Shown: positions 26,375-36,740, counted from the stretch's first letter. The stretch is DNA of 38,162 bases from Podochytrium sp. JEL0797 (GCA_027596195.1 JADGJG010000135.1:1-38162), one strand, 5' to 3'. Program-made: numbers and translations. The notes: generated by a model not told the origin, from the letters alone.

Positions 26375-29002
26375 TCAAAATACTGAAGATTCCCGTTTTT
26401 CTAACGTCCTCATATCGATCACATGCCTCGTAAAACTGCTGTACATATTCCCCACAAAACTCTTGCTCCGTGAGCAAACCAGTTGATCAAACATGCAATT
26501 CTCAATCCCATCACGAGCTACCCCTTCTTCATCAGCATCTCCTAGCAAATCCTTCTGAAATAACACTATTCCCCAATCTTGGCCCAATATCCTTTTCATC
26601 TCTTCCACCTCCTCCGCTCCCGCATTCGTACTAACATACAGCGTGCCCACCGACCTCTCACCTTGTTCAAACTTTTCTTGAAGCTTCAATCGAACCCACT
26701 CAGTCCTCGTAAAACACCTTTCTTGCAGCCCATCTCCCTCCGGCAGCTCCCTACACTTTTCCTCATAATCCCCCCGGCGAATATGAACCGCCACACACCC
26801 TTCCTCCATCCGAACTCTCTTCATGGCTTCCTCCACAGGCCCCGCAACCCTCTCCGTTCCCACCAAACTCGCACTTATCCGCCGATACATATCCTTCTCC
26901 ATGTAATCGTGATACGCGCGCACGGGGTATTTCACGGGAACCCCGAAATCAAAATACCAAAACAAACTCCCCAACGCCAACACTTTCGTCGTATCCTTAA
27001 CATGCAGATCACGAATCTCTCGCTCCGAGAGTTGAAAGTAGGCGGAATCCCATTCGAGTTTCGCGACTTGCATGCGTGCCACGTGGTTGTAATAGTCGCG
27101 GAGCTGTTGTTCGGAGGTTTTGTTGTCGCCGAGGTGGTGATATCGGAGGGTGATGGGGGTGCTGTGGCCGTGGAGGCTGTAAAAGTTTTCAAAGGTGGTG
27201 AAGCGGCAGGGGAGGGTTTGGGCGAGGGTGGTGAGGTTGAAGTAGTGTTCGAAGGGGTGCCAGACGAAGGTGGTCGGTGCGAATTCTGGGGTTGCGAGTG
27301 GGAGGATAGAGGGGGATGGGTTTTTGTAGCCCAAATGGGGAAGCTTTGGTTGTTTGCATTTTGGGTGAGTTTGAGGGGTCTGTGATGAGAGTGCACTTAC
27401 AACAAGAGTTCTGTCGAGCATATTGGCAACAGCACACGCCGATTTAAACCCAACAATTTGATTATTAAACTGCTCCCAAGGCATGAACATGAGATATTTC
27501 GTTTGTCCATGGACCTCACGGTCCTGGATCGCTGTATGGACCACATGTTTGAGTTCCTCCACTGCTACAGTTGTATCCTGATTCCGCCAGTAATTTTTCG
27601 AATCCATGTTGTACCAGTCGATAGGGAGCTTTGTAACGCGCTCTTGGGGCATGTCAGTGACCCGGTTCCTTTCCACACTTTCCCAATTGAATCGCGTGAG
27701 AGACAGGTGTGTGTTTTGCCAATGCAAGTACCGCACTCCCAGGATGCTCGCAATATTCTGATAAATCACCTTCTTGAATGCATAAGGAAACAGCTCAATG
27801 ACGTATGCATTGGGTTTCAGAAACAAGATGTGTGTCATTGCGGCCCCATGCATGGTGATAAAGATGTCGGTTTTGTCTACAATTCGGACTTGTTCGAGAA
27901 GGGACATGTCGTGGAATTTGTGGATAGACAGACGGATGGGGAGAGATTGGAGAGTTTGAATGACTTGATCTTCGTTGAGGATTTGGCGTGGGGTGTTTTG
28001 TTCTCGCAGGACGAGAGTGACTTTTGGGTGTTTGTGAAAGAGCCAAGAAGTCCATTCTTTTTTGTTTGAGAGTGGGGGCTGAAGTGGATTAGGTAAGACA
28101 TCTCCCGAGACGGCTGGATTGAGTCCGTTGACGAATTTTCCGCCATTCAAAATGCCCTGTTTGAGGGCGTTGCAGAACATGTGGAATGCTTTCCGTCGGA
28201 GAGCGAATCTCCATTCGTTTCCTCGCTCCAAAACAATTTCGGCCACCAACGCGTCGCGGCTGAGACCCACGACCAATGTTTTGAACACGATGGGTGTGGT
28301 TGATTGCAGGAGTTGATGCGAAGTCATGACTTTGGTTGGAGTGACGGCTTGAATGATGTCCATGAATTTGTATGGGGAGGGAGGGGATCGGTCGACGAGA
28401 AGAACGCGGTGGTGTTCGGGAAAAAAGATTTTGTATTCGAGGAGGGAGTACCATGCGGCATAAGCAGCGTAGATTGTCCTGAATAAATTCGGCCAAAGAA
28501 CGGAATAGAGCACAATTGGCTCTGTAATAACGGTCACACCATTTGCATACACTTTGGGTGGATCCAAGTTGTAGACGGTGATCGGGATCGAAAAGCGCTT
28601 CCTGTCGTCGGAGGAGCTGTTGCCTGATTCGATGGAGGCTAACGAATCGCCCAGCCATGGATCATCTCCGCATACGAATCGCACGTATCCCGTGCCCCAG
28701 CCGATGCCAGTGAACATTGCGAACGCGTCGCTGAGACCCAGGGCCTTGCAGTCGAATTCCGAGGCTTTGCCCACAAACAGGGCCAGTGCGCCATCTTTTA
28801 CATGTACATTTCGCAGCTGGCAGGTTCGTGCGTTGCCGTGGCAGTCGAGGGTGGATCGCTGGGGAGCGTATTCCGCGTTGATCAGCGCACGGGTTGCGCG
28901 TCCACGCGACAGGACAAGCAGCACAGCGATTGCCGCCAGTGCTGTGAATGCAAGCGCGCGCAAACGGCGACGACGCGGAAGAAGCCGGAGCGACGCGGCC
29001 AT
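26375..29002 (-). CDS. Type II membrane glycosyltransferase: GT61 domain fused to an O-fucosyltransferase-like domain
   Basis: The protein is predicted to be 856 residues (exons 27401-29002 and 26375-27343). Start: ATG at 29000-29002. The N-terminus has a basic cluster (RRRRLR) followed by a hydrophobic segment at about residues 15-32, the pattern of a Golgi signal-anchor. Residues about 150-460 match GT61 (DUF563, the EOGT/plant xylosyl- and arabinosyltransferase family): KVTLVLREQNTPRQI and HGAAMTHILFLKPNAYVIEL (His385 region). Residues about 503-850 resemble GDP-fucose protein O-fucosyltransferases: YLMFMPWEQFNNQIVGFK, RTLVLPHLGYKN, CVAVHIRRGDY (about 718-728), DQLVCSRSKSFVGNMYSSF. Both domains retain their family motifs, so either or both may be active. 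Donor and acceptor sugars cannot be read from sequence. Splicing out 57 nt restores the O-FucT motif; the unspliced frame is also open. Confidence 0.85.
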   Translation of the reverse strand: MAASLRLLPRRRRLRALAFTALAAIAVLLVLSRGRATRALINAEYAPQRSTLDCHGNARTCQLRNVHVKDGALALFVGKASEFDCKALGLSDAFAMFTGIGWGTGYVRFVCGDDPWLGDSLASIESGNSSSDDRKRFSIPITVYNLDPPKVYANGVTVITEPIVLYSVLWPNLFRTIYAAYAAWYSLLEYKIFFPEHHRVLLVDRSPPSPYKFMDIIQAVTPTKVMTSHQLLQSTTPIVFKTLVVGLSRDALVAEIVLERGNEWRFALRRKAFHMFCNALKQGILNGGKFVNGLNPAVSGDVLPNPLQPPLSNKKEWTSWLFHKHPKVTLVLREQNTPRQILNEDQVIQTLQSLPIRLSIHKFHDMSLLEQVRIVDKTDIFITMHGAAMTHILFLKPNAYVIELFPYAFKKVIYQNIASILGVRYLHWQNTHLSLTRFNWESVERNRVTDMPQERVTKLPIDWYNMDSKNYWRNQDTTVAVEELKHVVHTAIQDREVHGQTKYLMFMPWEQFNNQIVGFKSACAVANMLDRTLVVSALSSQTPQTHPKCKQPKLPHLGYKNPSPSILPLATPEFAPTTFVWHPFEHYFNLTTLAQTLPCRFTTFENFYSLHGHSTPITLRYHHLGDNKTSEQQLRDYYNHVARMQVAKLEWDSAYFQLSEREIRDLHVKDTTKVLALGSLFWYFDFGVPVKYPVRAYHDYMEKDMYRRISASLVGTERVAGPVEEAMKRVRMEEGCVAVHIRRGDYEEKCRELPEGDGLQERCFTRTEWVRLKLQEKFEQGERSVGTLYVSTNAGAEEVEEMKRILGQDWGIVLFQKDLLGDADEEGVARDGIENCMFDQLVCSRSKSFVGNMYSSFTRHVIDMRTLEKRESSVF
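27344..27400 (-). other. 57-nt intron, multiple of three and without a stop, in the glycosyltransferase gene
   Basis: The donor is GTAAGTGCAC at 27400 and the acceptor AACCAAAG ends at 27344. Removal joins RTLV to LPHLGYKN, matching the O-fucosyltransferase consensus. Retention adds 19 residues (SALSSQTPQTHPKCKQPK-like) with no frame change. Confidence 0.7.
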
Positions 29003-29055
29003 TCTTTTTATTCTTCTTTGAAAAGTGACAAACCCGAAAAACAAAAAAGAAAAAA
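29003..29055. promoter_or_regulatory. 53-bp bidirectional promoter between the glycosyltransferase and INTS7 genes
   Basis: Only 53 bp separate two divergent ATGs. The segment is A/T-rich (runs of A on the plus strand) and has no TATA box. Transcription start sites of at least one gene must lie inside this space or in the other gene's 5' end. Confidence 0.6.
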
Positions 29056-32000
29056 ATGGATTTTGAAAACTCAGCGGCTCTCGCGGCACTGACCAAGGGA
29101 CTTCAGGGCGCGCATTCCGAGCGCCAACGCGCGGTTCTCGAAGCCACGGCAACGCTTCTCGGCGCAGCGCATCTCCACGCGCACGACGAGAAGCTGGCGA
29201 ACCACGGTACATCCTACTCTGCCTTCACTACTCTCCCTAGTCTTCTATCCAACGTATTCCTCATCTCCTTATGTAATCTACTACAGCACTACTCATGCTT
29301 GCCGATGTATGGCGCGAGTGCGACAACGGCCTGCGCATCGCCATCTACAAAGGTAACGAACCCGCTTGCCCAACGCCCTTCTGACCACCCCATCCATATA
29401 CAGTCTTCAAGCTCATCAGTCCCTCGTTGACACAGCACAAAAACAACATTGCAGGCATCGTGAAGCGCGTCAAGGTCGTGACCATCAGCAACGACCCCAT
29501 CGCGCGCACGCTGAACCTGAGGTACCCACCTGGCGACTCCACTGCATCCGACTCATCGCTCTTGATAAACGCACAGACTATACGGACTCTTGATTCACAT
29601 GATCGAAGATATCCAGATCCACCATAGGTGCGCTTGACTCCAACAGCGAAAATATATTCACTCACACGCCAGCAACCAGCATTATCGAAAGCCTTGAATC
29701 CACCGACCCTCTCGAATACAATGCCGCCATATTCGCAATCGCTCGAAGTGCCAAAACGAGCTCCTTTGTCATGGAAATTGTGCAAAAGATTGCGCGGATA
29801 TCGGCCAGTTCAGTGCTGCTTGTTGAATGCGAAGAAGGCGAATCAAAGTGCTAATCTTGAATTTCGGATGCGCATTGGAATATTCAGAGCAAGGACCGGC
29901 GACTTCGACAAAGTTGATTCGAATTCTGAGCGTCATGCATCGCGACAACGCAGCCGCACAAGAGGTTTACCTAAATCTCGTTCTTCGATGAGAAGTCTTG
30001 CTGAATCGCTTGCGGCTTGTTATCTCAGGCTCGGGAGCTCTGTCTGCGTTTGATTAGTCTGAATCCGCCCATCGAAACAAAACTCGTCATTTTTCGATCT
30101 CTGACGCTCCTGTCATTGCATATTCCCTTTCAGATTCCGATGCAGGTACAGTGGCAATTCCTATGGTGGTTACTTGCGCCTGATTTTCTCCTTTGCTACG
30201 CAGATTCGATTTCTGTCGTCATATTTGGTCCCTGAATCCTCCGAACTTATCATTTTGGCATGTCTAGACAACTTGGCCAACATTGCCGAGTCTGCAGCTC
30301 ATCATTTTCAAGCAGCAGACGTCAAGGTATCACACAAATTTTTTTTATCGCAAGCCAACCCAAAATATTCTCAGCATTTCGCCACAATCATCACGAACCA
30401 CTCCTTGTCGACCACCGACAAAACCCTCAAATGCATCTACCTTCTCAAAACACTTTCCAAAACCCCGCGGTTCGCGAGACTGCTGTTTTCGCCCTCGGGT
30501 GAGGGATACGTGAGTCCCGTGCCCGTGTTTCAAGTCATTTCCAAGGCCCAAAAGGGGTCATGGGAGGCGTGCGAGTTTTTTTGCCTTGCCATGGAGTGTT
30601 TTATGGATGGTTTGTGTGATGCTTTTTTTGTTCCCTTGCGTTCCTTGCGCATTACTGACATATCTTGACAGAAAACAGGAAGGGTGAAGCAATGGAAAGC
30701 TTGTCGAGTTTGATTCGAACGAAATCGGATCCCAAAGAGGTTTTTTTGAAATCCCTCATTCCCCGCAATTTCCGTTTTGACCCCCCCCCCCCCCTACCTG
30801 TCGGGTTTTAGATTGAGATCCTCCTTCGTTGCTTTATCAAAGTTGCATGCACAGGAACAACGAGTTCACAGTTTGGGACTTGTTTGTTTTCGTTTTTGGA
30901 TCGTGCGGACGGTGATCCTCTGTCCCCTTCTTTGCATCGGTCTCCAGTTATTGAAGACTTTTTTAATGCAGTGGTTCCTATCCTTTCCAAACTCTTGCCG
31001 AGGATATACCTAGAAACGATGCGCGATGCAAAACATGTCTTTGACGTTCACCCGTCCACAAAAGTAGATCAAGTTTCTGGAATATGTAGCGTATGTCTCC
31101 TTCTTTTTGTCCCCACCTCTCATCCTTTTCTAACGCTTACTAAAAAAAAATTGCAGCCAAAAGCGTGTTTCACTTTCCTTTTCCAAGCCCTTCGCTTCGA
31201 GTGCGATTCCGGCGACACACTCTCTGTTACACTCCCACCGACCTTGGTCCTAAACCACTGGCAACTCTACCAACTTGCCCAAAGCGCCATGATCGGAGGC
31301 CACTTTTTATATGCCAACGAGCTGATGGAGTCGTGTCTGTCTGTCGTGAGTTCGTTAAAAACCGTTCTTTCACTGTATTAACCAAAAAAAATATTAGACC
31401 CAAAGCGAATCCACCGCCTCCTGGCTCCACTTCCTCCACACCCTTTCCACCGCCGAACACCTCCTCCTCACCTCCACCACCCCCACTTCCACCCCAAGCC
31501 TCCCCACCGCACTCCACCACCTCCACACATCTTCCATCCTCCTCAAATCCCTCACCTCCCGCACAACCGACCCTCGCGCGTTCGCGAACCGATTCATCTC
31601 CCTCCGCATTGCATACGTTGAAGCCTTGCAGTGTTTGAGTGCCTGTGGCGTGCTTTCGCGGAGCAAAGGGGTCGAAGGGATCAAGAGGGTACGGGAGGGT
31701 GTGAGGGAGTTGAAGCGCGGGTTTGTGGATATGGATGGGCAGAGTGAGGTTTGGTTTGAGGAGTGGATGGGGGAGTGTGAAGGTATTGTTGGTGGTGGTG
31801 GCGGGGATGTGGCGATGGGGGAAGTTGGGTCGTTGGAGATGGAGGTGAAGCGACGGAGGAGGGGGGGTGGAGTTCCTGGGTATTTGTTTGTCGTGCGGCC
31901 GAGAGTGCGGGTGGAGACGCGGGTGGTGTTGGGGGTGGTCGGGGGTGAGGAGGGGGAGGAGGTTGTGGTGGGTGGTGGTGGGTTGGCGAGGGTTGCGTTT

Positions 32001-32387
32001 GTGGTGGAAGGGAATGTGGTTGTGGAAGGGAACGAGTGGGTGAAGAAAGGTGAAGAGCGCAAAAACTCGCTTCCCTTGGCGCTTTGTTTTGACTTTTTTT
32101 TTTGAACAGGGAAAATGAGGTACCACCAAGTTGCGCTTTCGATTGAACCTCGCAGCGGTGCTGCGTTCAAAAGTGTCACTAGCGCCCGACCCCTCTCGCT
32201 GTTTGAATCGCGCGTGAAGGACGGGTTTTTCGAAACGGCGTGTTCGATTGGGTTTTCGGGGCCCGAGGTTGTGCAGATGGGAGGACCCGGAAAGTACAAG
32301 TTGATTGTTGAGAATCGGGTGGTGGATTTTGAAGGGAATGGGTGGAATGTTGGGGTGGCTGGGGAGGTTTTGTTGAATGTGATGTGA
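29056..32387 (+). CDS. INTS7: Integrator complex subunit 7 homologue
   Basis: INTS7 is an armadillo/HEAT-type scaffold of Integrator, which cleaves nascent snRNA and attenuates Pol II transcripts in metazoa and other eukaryotes. The ATG at 29056 opens MDFENSAALAALTKGL. Exon 1 ends at 29206; exons at 29287-29352, 29404-29521, 29577-29627 and 29680-29812 follow, and several more run to the stop at 32385-32387. The recognisable family core is NDPIARTLNLR + LYGLLIHMIEDIQIHH + SIIESLESTD + EYNAAIFAIARSAK, the pattern seen in animal INTS7 (NDPVAR..LR..G, HHSI..SL.S.D, AA.FA.A..SA). A series of helical repeats follows (SSELIILACLDNLANIAESA; NHWQLYQLAQSAMIGGHF). The C-terminal exon is Gly/Val/Glu-rich and then beta-rich (YHQVALSIEP...YKLIVENRVVDF). 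The weakest part is the exact splicing between 30600 and 31400. Confidence 0.75.
30781..30794 (+). repeat. Poly-C run (14 C) inside an INTS7 intron
   Basis: Fourteen consecutive C residues lie about 20 nt upstream of the intron acceptor (gggttttag), acting as part of the pyrimidine tract. It is a homopolymer likely to vary in length or to be miscalled in sequencing. Confidence 0.85.
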
Positions 32388-32438
32388 CTGATTTTTATAT
32401 GATGATAAAGGGCAAGTTTCTATAAACTGATACTATTC
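32388..32438. other. 51-bp convergent spacer between INTS7 and the coiled-coil gene
   Basis: The two stop codons face each other across 51 bp. No canonical AATAAA is seen on either strand within it, so the two 3' UTRs probably overlap, each running into the other gene. Confidence 0.6.
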
Positions 32439-33876
32439 TTATTGATTTGTTGTCCAAGAAGATGGAGCATGCACAGTGGACGAAAACCTTCCTCCGGGCA
32501 TGACAGACGACGGAGCCCTCGAGCGGTCCAACAACCCCCCCGTGGTGGCATAATGTTTCAAGGAGGGCACATAGGAACTGTGGAGCCTCTGTTCTTTTTC
32601 TCTAGTTTCCATTTTCTGAATCTGGAGTTTGAGGAGGTGGATTTCTTGGTCGAGTTCTTCAATCGTTTGTTTCTGGTTGCGGTCGTTGAGGGTTGTGATT
32701 TCTTTTTCTTGGTGGAATTGAATGTTCTGTGTGTCGTGTGTGTGTGGGTGTGGGTGATGAGTTTTTGGAGAATGACAAACAAAAAAGGTGCGGTCCTCCC
32801 AAACCTTCATTGCCAAATTATCTTTCCGAATCCTCAAATTCTCCTCCTTCAACGCAGCCACCTCATCCTTCAACGCCTCCACCACAGCCGCATTCTGGCT
32901 CTCCGTCAGCGTCTTTCGCAAACAATCGTTGTGTTTACGTTCGACTTCGAGGTGGCGCCGCGATTTCGTGTAGAGGTCTTGGAGGCGGTGCGCTTGGAAT
33001 TCGCGTAGGACAGCGATTTGTTTGGCGTCGTAGTCGGATGTGTTTTCGGTGGCGCGCTTTTCGAATTCCTGGTTGGTTGAGGGGGGAGGTGAGGGTTGGG
33101 TTGGGTGGTGGGGATGGGGGTGTCAGGGAATAGGGGCGTGGTTGGAGAGGAAACGGGATGGGGGATGAAATCCTACCATAATGATTTTTTGCTTCAATTC
33201 GTTGCTTTCGTTGGCGTGTCGCAGTTTGGCTTTCTGGAGAGAAGCATTGATTTCAAGATCGCGAATAAGCTCCTATAAGGAATGTTAGCAAAAAGAAATA
33301 AACCTCCTCATGCGAACCTTTTGATCCTCATTCTGTTTCACCAACATGCCCAAATCATCCGCCATTCTCCGATTCTCTCGCTCCAAACTTCGAATCGTCT
33401 CGGCACTCCCGGTGGCATCGCGTAGCCTTGCATTCTCTTTTTGATGGAACGCCACAACCTTGGTATGGTCGTCTTTCATTTTGTCGCGGTCTTTGGTGAC
33501 AATCGAGAGCTGGTGTTTGACAGACTTGAGTTCTTCAAACAGGGTTGCTTTGAGCTGTTTGAGTTCGTCGGGAGAGGTGGCAGAGGGTGAGGCGGATGAA
33601 AACTGAGCTTCGCGTTTCGCGTTCATGAGCTCACGGGTCCGTGGGTGTAAGGTGTGTTGCTGAGGAGTTGAGGATGCGGATGTGTCTTTGGGAATCAATT
33701 TGGCCATTTCGCTGCCACTGCCTCCTGGCGCGTGTTGGATGGGTGCGCCATCGCCCTATTGTTTTTCCAACATTATTTCATTGAGTGGGGGTGGTGGTTC
33801 GCTCTTGAAGAGGGACTGAGGGAGGCTGTACCTTTCGCGGCAGGTTGGGAGTCACGACGGCTTCTTCAATGATCAT
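32439..33876 (-). CDS. Coiled-coil protein (376 residues), function unknown
   Basis: Five exons join in frame: 33832-33876, 33318-33755, 33177-33272, 32805-33068 and 32439-32726. I chose the ATG at 33876 (MIIEEAVVTPNLPRK) because its 45-nt exon splices in frame into 33755. The ATG at 33707 (MAKLIPKD) is an alternative start. From about residue 75 to 330 the sequence is almost continuous heptad-like coiled coil (DELKQLKATLFEELKSVK; ERENRRMADDLGMLVKQNE; VVEALKDEVAALKEEN; TIEELDQEIHLLKLQIQKME). The tail (about 45 residues) is Ser/Pro-rich. There is no membrane segment or catalytic motif. In a flagellated fungus such proteins are often centrosomal or axonemal, but nothing in the sequence proves this. 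Confidence 0.75.
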
Positions 33877-34060
33877 TTCCAGCGAGTGAAGGCGGTGTTA
33901 TTGTCTTATATTTTTTGACCATTGTTCTCTGTTTTTCAGTTGGTGTTTACGCTACCAGGAGTGTTTAGATGGATAGGGATGGAATTCGCGGTCTTTCGCG
34001 TTTCGCGTTTCTACCAAATGGAGATTGTGCGAATTTGCGTTTTTCGCAACAAAATCACAA
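33877..34060. promoter_or_regulatory. Bidirectional promoter with TTTCGCG repeats
   Basis: This 184-bp region separates the divergent coiled-coil and NDUFS1 genes. It contains two adjacent TTTCGCG heptamers (33994-34000 and 34001-34007) and a related tttttcgc at about 34040, facing NDUFS1. The motif resembles E2F/MBF-type sites; binding is not shown. Confidence 0.4.
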
Positions 34061-36557
34061 ATGTTTCGCGCACACCGCCTCGCCACGAAGCTGTCTGGTA
34101 AGCACTCCTAGGGACGCATTCGCGACCCGCCTAGTGACTCCTCTCACACTTCCTAGCACGCCGCCTGACACCCCTGGCCCGCGGCTTCTCCGCCTCTGCC
34201 ACGCCGCGTGCGCAAGTCGAAGTGTTTATCGACGGCGCGTCCGTCAAGATCGAGGCCGGCGCCGCAATCATCCAGGCCTGCGAACAGGCGGGCGTCGACA
34301 TTCCGCGCTTCTGCTGTGAGTATCTCGCTGTCTAGTTGTCTCTAGGAGAACCTAGGAGAAGTCTAGGAGAAGTCCCTAGCAATCCCTCGCCATTAAACGC
34401 TTCGTCTAGACCACGAACGCCTCGCCGTCGCCGGAAACTGCCGCATGTGTCTCGTTGAGCTCGAAAAGTCGCCAAAACCAGTCGCCTCGTGCGCGATGCC
34501 CGTCATGCCAGGCATGAAGATCAAGACAAACACCCCGCTTGTGAAGAAGGCGAGAGGTACGCTGTTCCTTTCTATCTATTCGGATCGCTAAACAACCAAT
34601 CTCGCAGAGGGCGTCATGGAATTCCTCCTCGCAAACCACCCCCTCGACTGCCCCATCTGCGACCAGGGAGGCGAGTGCGATCTGCAGGACCAGAGCATCC
34701 GTTTCGGATCGGACCGTTCGCGTGTCAAGTCGTGCGATGAGAAGCGCGCTGTGGAGGACAAAAACTTTGGTCCTCTTGTGAAGACGGTAAATTTGGTTAT
34801 TTTTTTTTTGTTCTTTACTTCGCGATACAAATTGCCTTTTTTAAATAGGTCATGACGCGTTGCATTCAATGCACCCGTTGCGTGCGTTTCGCCAACGAGG
34901 TGGCTGGCGCCACCGAGCTCGGCACCAGCGGCCGCGGCAACGACATGCAGATTGGCACCTATGTCGAAAAGACGCTCAACACGGAAATGTCGGGCAACGT
35001 TATTGACTTGTGTCCCGTCGGTGCCCTCACCAACAAACCATACGCGTTCTCGGCGAGACCGTGGGAGTTGAAGCGCACCGAGTCCATTGACGTGATGGAC
35101 GCTGTTGGCTCCAACATTCGCATCGACTCGAAGGGACTCGAGGTGATGCGTGTTGTGCCGAGACTCAATGAGGACATCAATGCGGAGTGGATTTCGGACA
35201 AGACGCGGTTCGCTTGTGATGGGTTGAAGCGTCAGAGACTCACGACCCCGCTTATCAAGAGGGATGGGCAGCTCGTGGAGGCGACTTGGCCTGAGGCGCT
35301 CGAGGCTGTGGCCAGTGTCATGGCGAGTGTGAAGGGCAACGAAATGGTTGCCATGGCGGGTCAGATGGCCGATGCCGAGAGTTTGGTGGCCTTGAAGGAC
35401 TTGTTCAACAAGCACGGATCCGAGAATGTGAGGCTCGAATCGAGCGCCATCGCCCCTGTCGGCTTGTCGGACTTCCGCGCCAGCTACGTTGTCAACTCGG
35501 CCCTCAACGGCGTCGAGGAAGCCGATGTGATTCTCTTGATTGGAACCAACCCAAGACACGAAGCTGCCATCCTCAACACGAGAATCCGCAAGGCCTACCT
35601 GCAAGGAACCGATATTGGATTGGTTGGTCAGGCCCCGACCCTCAACTACGAGTTTGAACACGTTGGCACTGACCCCTCCGCCGTCGCTGCCCTCATCGGA
35701 GGATCCTCCCCCTTTGCCAAGAAGCTCGCCTCGGCCAAGAAGCCCCTCATTCTCGTTGGAAGCAACATTCTCGAGCGCAACGACTCTTCCGCGATCCTCT
35801 CGAGCGTGGCGGAACTGTCCGACAAACTCAAGACAACCTCGGAACCAGGCTGGAAATCGTACTCGTTCCTCCAAAGAGCCGCATCGCACACGGCCGCCTT
35901 GGACCTCGGCTACACGGTCGCTGGCGACAACAACGCGTCCGCCAAGTTCATGTACCTCCTCAACGCGGACCACTTTGCCGAAGACGCGATCCCCAAGAAC
36001 GCGTTTGTCGTGTACCAAGGCCACCATGGTGACCATGGCGCCATGTACGCGGATGTGATTCTCCCTGGAGCGGCGTACACTGAGAAATCGGCCACTTTTG
36101 TCAACACGGAAGGACGCACGCAAGTGACACGTGCGGCGGTGCCACCGCCGGCTGCTGCGCGCGAGGACTGGAAGATTATTCGCGCTCTGTCTGAAGTGAG
36201 TGGAGTGGATCTCGAGTACGACGAGTTGATGGAGGTTCGCCAGCGTTTGGGGGATGTTGCGCCGAGTCTTGTGAGTTATGATGGGTTGGAAGGGACCGAG
36301 TTTTACGATTTGGCGGTTGAGCAGTTGAAAAAGTCGTCGGGGGTTGCGAGCAAGATACCTTTTGGTCTTGCCATCAAGGACTTTTATTTGACGGACCCGA
36401 TTTCCAAGTCTTCGGTCACGATGGCGAAGGCTTCCAAGGTGAGAGAGAGTCTGTTTGGTTGGTGGGGTTGGTCGTGTGGAGATGCTGAATCATGTTTTTT
36501 TCCCAGGTGTACACGTACGGACAAGCCCCGGAATCAGAGCCCAAGATTGCCTGTTGA
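34061..36557 (+). CDS. NDUFS1: NADH:ubiquinone oxidoreductase 75-kDa subunit, mitochondrial complex I
   Basis: This is the largest iron-sulfur subunit of the peripheral arm of complex I, relaying electrons from FMN toward ubiquinone in the mitochondrial matrix. Exons are 34061-34097, 34157-34315, 34410-34556, 34608-34786, 34849-36438 and 36507-36557, giving 720 residues against about 730 in the family. The first 30 residues ([22 protein letters not shown]) form a mitochondrial presequence. A [2Fe-2S] ferredoxin-like site uses Cys65, Cys76, Cys79 and Cys93 (RFCYHER, GNCRMCL). Next is the His-Cys cluster [14 protein letters not shown] (His125, Cys129, Cys132, Cys138). The third set is [10 protein letters not shown] (Cys179, 182, 185) plus DLCPVGALT (Cys229). 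A molybdopterin-oxidoreductase-like domain without cofactor follows ([35 protein letters not shown]). All expected cluster ligands are present. Introns are concentrated in the 5' third. Confidence 0.97.
34330..34375 (+). repeat. Degenerate ctaggaga repeats in NDUFS1 intron 2
   Basis: Three near-copies of an 11-12 bp unit (ctaggagaac/ctaggagaag) follow one another inside the intron at 34316-34409. A similar ccctag element occurs before the acceptor. They also offer several candidate AG acceptors. Confidence 0.7.
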
Positions 36558-36740
36558 AAAGTGCGGAACTGGTTCGAGAGTGAATACCAAAAAACAAAAC
36601 AAAATAAATGTCCAAATTATTCGGCGAAAAGATAGAGTTCTTTGGGCAAAAAAAACCGAAACACAAAAACACAAACACACACCCACGCCCCCTCCCTTCC
36701 CACCCAAACCGCATGAAAAATGAAAGAAGAAAAAAAAAGT
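36558..36740. other. Convergent 3' spacer, NDUFS1 and coactosin
   Basis: This 183-bp spacer has AATAAA at 36603-36608 as the probable NDUFS1 poly(A) signal. From about 36655 to 36715 the plus strand is an A/C-only simple-sequence tract (CA repeats, then C-rich). Otherwise I see nothing in it. Confidence 0.6.

Noticed and set aside
31227..32299. Two overlapping 300-codon minus-strand frames
   Set aside because: They are shadows of the INTS7 C-terminal exons, with proline-rich composition caused by the complementary G-rich strand.
34588..36123. 511-codon open frame on the minus strand
   Set aside because: It is antisense to the main NDUFS1 exon, whose protein is certain. The opposite frame is open because of GC-rich codon structure, and the peptide has no recognisable motif.
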